64,000 nucleotides of DNA from an uncultured Bacteroidota bacterium (GTDB lineage Bacteria > Bacteroidota > Bacteroidia > Chitinophagales > Chitinophagaceae). The notes under the pieces were generated by a model that was not told the DNA's origin, made no database searches, and saw nothing but the letters and a program-made list of their open reading frames with translations. How positions within the stretch are numbered: the stretch's first letter is position 1; each line of letters starts with the position of its first letter. Where the stretch lies: NCBI GenBank assembly GCA_903906365.1, contig CAIVKC010000004.1:16741-80740 (forward strand), read 5' to 3'. Below are positions 60,924 to 64,000 of the stretch, one piece after another. Made by a program: the position numbers and the translations under genes.

Positions 60924-61847
60924 ATGAAGTTTAGTGGCCCATTAGTTTCGATTGTTATACCAGTTTACAATGGATCTGATTATTTGGCAGAAGCTATTGA
61001 TTCTGCACTGGCACAAACCTATGGAAATATTGAAATAATAGTTATTAACGACGGTTCATCAGATAATGGAAAAACAAGAGAAGTTGCTGGTAAATATGGA
61101 GATCGGATACGTTATTTTGAAAAGGAAAATGGAGGCGTGCCTACAGCGCTTAATTTAGGCATAAAAGAAATGAAGGGAGATTATTTTTCCTGGCTAAGCC
61201 ATGACGATGTTTATTTTCCTGAAAAGGTGGAGAAACAAATAAGATACTTAGAGCATAATAATATACCGCAGGCAATTACCTATACTGACTTTTGTATTAT
61301 TGACAGCCAATCAAGTACCATAAAGGAAATTTCAGCCAGGGAGATTACGCCTGAAACATTTAAGACTGAATTCATTCTTGGGGACGTGTTGTATGGATGC
61401 TCATTACTTATACCGAAGGAATGTTTTCAGAAATGTGGATGTTTTGATGAAACGTTAAGAGCTACACAGGATTTTGAACTTTGGTTCAAATTCGCTGAGA
61501 TGGACTATAAGTTCTATCACATAAAGGAGATTCTTGTGAAATGGAGACTTCATGATCAGCAAGTAAGTGTAAAGAAGAAGGCTCTTTGCGATAAGGAGTG
61601 CAATAAAACCTATACCGAATTTCTAGGAAGAATTACAAAAAGGGAGATCCGGGATAATTATAAAAAGAGCATTAAATGGTATTATTTAAAATATGCCAAT
61701 AAAATGATTGATTATGGTTATATGAAACCTGCATGGTGCGCTTTTTTACTTATTCCCGTGAGTGGCAATCCATTGGAGTGGAAAAGTTTAGTTCCTACCT
61801 TAAGGACTGGAAAAAGACTTTTGATGAATCTTTTCAAGAGCAATTAA
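60924..61847 (+). CDS. GT2-family glycosyltransferase
   Basis: A 307-residue GT-A fold enzyme. VSIVIPVYNGSDYLAEAIDS, EIIVINDGSSDNG, and LSHDDVYFPEKVEKQIRYLE contain the nucleotide-binding and DxD-type motif (SHDD). The acceptor-side region has ATQDFELWFKFAEMDYKFYH. It should add one sugar of the repeat unit. The donor cannot be read. The stop touches the start of the next gene (61847/61848). Confidence 0.9.
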   Translation: MKFSGPLVSIVIPVYNGSDYLAEAIDSALAQTYGNIEIIVINDGSSDNGKTREVAGKYGDRIRYFEKENGGVPTALNLGIKEMKGDYFSWLSHDDVYFPEKVEKQIRYLEHNNIPQAITYTDFCIIDSQSSTIKEISAREITPETFKTEFILGDVLYGCSLLIPKECFQKCGCFDETLRATQDFELWFKFAEMDYKFYHIKEILVKWRLHDQQVSVKKKALCDKECNKTYTEFLGRITKREIRDNYKKSIKWYYLKYANKMIDYGYMKPAWCAFLLIPVSGNPLEWKSLVPTLRTGKRLLMNLFKSN

Positions 61848-62678
61848 ATGCCTAAAGATCTGATTTCAGTCATCATACCCTGCTTTAACGCTGAATTTAC
61901 AATTAATCAGACGATTGAGTCTGTTTTATCACAGACTTACACCAACTGGGAATGTGTTATTGTAAACGACGGCTCTAAAGACAACTCCAGAAAAATTATC
62001 GAGCCGTATATAAAGGCTGATTCTCGATTTAAATTAATTAATATTGATAATTCGGGAGTATCAACTGCCAGGAATATCGGGATTCTAAATTCACAGGGAA
62101 CTTTCTTATTCCCACTGGACAGCGATAATTATATGGCTGAGACCTGCTTGGAAAAGTGCTTAAAGGAGTTCCAGAAGAATCCTGATGTAAAATTGGTCTA
62201 TTCTGAAACTGAGTTGTTCGGAGATGCTAGCGGTTACTGGAACTTACCACCCTTTGATTACAGGACCATGCTGGAATATAACATGATTGATAATTCCTGC
62301 TTATTTCTCCGGGAAGACTTTGACAGGGTCGGCGGGTACCGGTTAAATATGATCAACGGCCTGGAGGATTGGGACTTTTTTATAGCTCTTTTGGAGCCTT
62401 ATTCCAAGGAGCAGATCATAAAGATCGCCGAACCGCTCTATTATTATAGAGTTACCGATTCTTCCCGGCGTTCCACTTTAAATAAGTCAGATAAGTTTAA
62501 CCTGATGAGGGATAATATTGTCCTGAATAATTTTTCAATATATCAGAAATATTTCCCCAATATTTTTCGTCGCATACATGCTTATAACTACCAACATGTA
62601 ATGATGAATAAGCCACTGGTAAAACTCGTGGTTCGTTTTTACGGAATGCTTAGTAAGATTAAGCAGCGTTTTAAATAG
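61848..62678 (+). CDS. GT2-family glycosyltransferase
   Basis: A 276-residue enzyme starting immediately after the previous stop. ISVIIPCFNAEFTINQTIES, CVIVNDGSKDNSRKI, NSQGTFLFPLDSDNYMAETC (DSD motif) and INGLEDWDFFIALLEPYSKE (ED motif of the catalytic base) are classic GT2 features. It is distinct in sequence from its neighbour, so it probably forms a different linkage of the same repeat unit. Confidence 0.9.
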   Translation: MPKDLISVIIPCFNAEFTINQTIESVLSQTYTNWECVIVNDGSKDNSRKIIEPYIKADSRFKLINIDNSGVSTARNIGILNSQGTFLFPLDSDNYMAETCLEKCLKEFQKNPDVKLVYSETELFGDASGYWNLPPFDYRTMLEYNMIDNSCLFLREDFDRVGGYRLNMINGLEDWDFFIALLEPYSKEQIIKIAEPLYYYRVTDSSRRSTLNKSDKFNLMRDNIVLNNFSIYQKYFPNIFRRIHAYNYQHVMMNKPLVKLVVRFYGMLSKIKQRFK

Positions 62679-62710
62679 CCGGTAATTTTCCTTTTAACAA
62701 TTATTGAAAT

Positions 62711-63745
62711 TTGGGGGTAAAGAAAAAAATCGGACTCATCCTGGAGAAAGCCGGTCTTAAGCAAACCGGAATCAGGATAGATTTGACCGTAAATAGATGG
62801 AAACGAGAGGCTGTCCGAAAGATTCGCTATTTCTATATTCCCATAATAGTCAAGCGGCGGGCAAAAAGCGGTGTGCTCGCCATAGACCTTGATTCTGACT
62901 GGCTGGGCCTGGGGACCAGAATTGTCGCGACCATTGAACTGCTGATGTATGCAGAAGAGAAAGGCTTGATGCTGAAAATGAAATACAGCTACAGGATTCC
63001 CAAAGACCGGAGGAATTATTTTCAGGAACTTTTTGATGAGATCGGCCCTGAAGGGAATAAGTTGGATTTCAGCGAAAACCTTGTTTTTACTTCCATCCGC
63101 TCCAACCATGAATTACAGCTGGAAAAGGATTATAATAAGCTGCTTGATACAGGAATTGCCAACAGACTGTTCAGCAGGCATTACCGCTTCAAGACCAATA
63201 TTGCAGAACAGGTTAATCAATTTGCGGACGGCCATTTCAAAGGAAGCCGGATATTAGGACTTCATTACAGAGGTACTGATAAAATTGGTGAGGCCCCAAA
63301 AGTCAGCTTGGATTTTGTCGCCAGAGTAATAGCTGAAACATTGGCGAACTCAAAGTTTAAATATGATAAGCTTTTTATATCTTCAGACGAATCCTCCTGT
63401 ATAGATTATTTCAAATCCATAGATACATCCCTTCAGGTAATATGGCGGGACGACATATACCGGTCCAGGGATGGTAACCAGTTTCACAGAAACCCTGTAA
63501 ATGATTTTTCCATCATAAACCAGGAGGCACTGATAAATTGTCTGTTGTTATCAAAATGCGACCTGCTAATTAAAACCGCCTCCATTTTGAGTGATTGCAG
63601 TAAGATTTTTAACCCTGACCTGGAGATGATCATTTTAAACGAGCCTCATAGTGAGAGTCTGAAATGGTGGCCGGCGACTGAACTGAATAAGAAGTATTTA
63701 TACCGGGAAAATGAGCAAAAGGTGAAGGAATATTCTGGCTCATGA
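62711..63745 (+). CDS. NodZ/GT23-like fucosyltransferase family protein
   Basis: A 344-residue protein beginning at TTG 62711; an in-frame stop at 62705 leaves no room upstream. The key motif is ILGLHYRGTDKIG (181-193), close to the HxRxTDK loop of NodZ and alpha-1,6-fucosyltransferases (GT23 and O-fucosyltransferase-like folds), in which Arg binds the GDP-fucose phosphate. DKLFISSDESSCIDYFKSID and NCLLLSKCDLLIKTASILSD complete the family pattern. It may transfer fucose or a related sugar. The GC content is already higher than in the preceding genes. Confidence 0.75.
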   Translation: MGVKKKIGLILEKAGLKQTGIRIDLTVNRWKREAVRKIRYFYIPIIVKRRAKSGVLAIDLDSDWLGLGTRIVATIELLMYAEEKGLMLKMKYSYRIPKDRRNYFQELFDEIGPEGNKLDFSENLVFTSIRSNHELQLEKDYNKLLDTGIANRLFSRHYRFKTNIAEQVNQFADGHFKGSRILGLHYRGTDKIGEAPKVSLDFVARVIAETLANSKFKYDKLFISSDESSCIDYFKSIDTSLQVIWRDDIYRSRDGNQFHRNPVNDFSIINQEALINCLLLSKCDLLIKTASILSDCSKIFNPDLEMIILNEPHSESLKWWPATELNKKYLYRENEQKVKEYSGS

Positions 63746-63820
63746 TGAAAACGTGCATGTGTAGCGGGCCTGCCCGCAATAACGTATGAACATATTTTCA
63801 ATCCTTATAAGCCTTATTTT

Positions 63821-64000
63821 ATGATCAAAGCCTTTTTTAACAGCCTTACCCCGCCCATTATAAAACAGATGATCAATTATGTCCGGGTAAGCATGCAGGA
63901 AAAGCCAAAACCCGAATGGGTTACTGTTTCAAATGGCCCATTGAAAGGTTTAAGATTATTTATTGACCCGAAGACTGCCCTCGGAAAAGATTATCTCAGC
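63821..64000 (+). CDS. Probable FkbM-type methyltransferase, cut by right edge
   Basis: Sixty codons are visible from ATG 63821: MIKAFFNSLTPPIIKQMINY, VRVSMQEKPKPEWVTVSNGP, LKGLRLFIDPKTALGKDYLS. The segment VSNGPLKGLRLFID resembles the region just before the SAM-binding part of FkbM methyltransferases found in polysaccharide clusters, where a GPLKG-like element is common. The SAM motifs lie outside the window, so the call is tentative. It belongs to the same operon direction, 75 bp after the preceding gene. Confidence 0.5.
   Translation, partial: MIKAFFNSLTPPIIKQMINYVRVSMQEKPKPEWVTVSNGPLKGLRLFIDPKTALGKDYLS

Noticed and set aside
63764..63777. GCGGGC-CT-GCCCGC inverted repeat after the fucosyltransferase-like gene
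   Set aside because: Loop of two bases and no T-run, so a terminator is not supported; the operon seems to continue at 63821.
1..64000. Search by eye for tRNA T-loop patterns, rRNA, CRISPR-like spaced repeats and transposase motifs
   Set aside because: GTTCGA occurrences lie in coding sequence or lack arms; no evenly spaced repeats and no DDE-type or Tn-like genes were seen.

Overview
The window looks like a chromosomal segment of a member of the Bacteroidota, most likely a Chitinophagaceae-type soil or water organism. This is inferred from gene families, not from a marker gene. The signs are a SusC/SusD pair driven by an ECF sigma factor and FecR, secreted proteins with type IX secretion sorting domains, several large TonB-dependent receptors with carboxypeptidase-regulatory-like domains, lipoproteins with a Cys lipobox, and a TAnnTTTG-type -7 element. 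No rRNA, tRNA, CRISPR array or insertion sequence was seen.

Left part (1-17 kb). The left edge cuts a DUF4907/Kelch lipoprotein, which is divergent from a two-component pair: a 7TM-DISM sensor kinase and a LuxR/NarL-type regulator. An alpha/beta hydrolase follows. Next comes a TesA-like SGNH hydrolase divergent from a YbbA-like ATPase and a YbbP-like FtsX permease, the arrangement known from tesA-ybbA-ybbP in Enterobacteria. A minus-strand block reads ECF sigma, FecR, SusC with an STN domain, SusD and a beta-propeller lipoprotein: one outer-membrane import system with its own surface-signalling switch.

Middle part (17-50 kb). This holds a FecA-like receptor, two T9SS cargo proteins, PepSY-like periplasmic proteins, and small enzymes and stress-type proteins (DUF1801, VOC, FAD/NAD(P)-binding, GNAT, DUF4440). 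An OmpR-type two-component system sits upstream of a TonB receptor, a beta-helix lipoprotein and a beta-propeller lipoprotein (29.5-36.9 kb). A compact four-gene membrane/DUF2071/methyltransferase operon lies at 39.3-41.5 kb. Two unrelated HGSNAT-type acyltransferases are present. A SWIM zinc-finger protein is divergent from an Xre-type regulator across a promoter carrying three copies of one 10-bp element. Several intergenic regions hold strong dyads (29.07, 35.9, 42.4, 44.5 kb).

Right part (50-64 kb). This is an AT-rich surface-polysaccharide operon. After a leader of about 400 nt with a long hairpin come a NusG/UpxY-type antiterminator, a Wza-like export lipoprotein, a Wzc-like tyrosine kinase, a Wzm/Wzt ABC exporter, and a hexapeptide acyltransferase. 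These are followed by a CapE/CapF/CapG (FnlABC) set that should make UDP-N-acetyl-L-fucosamine, two GT2 glycosyltransferases, a fucosyltransferase-like protein, and the start of a probable FkbM methyltransferase cut by the right edge.

Functions are assigned by reading motifs and recalling families. No database search was run.
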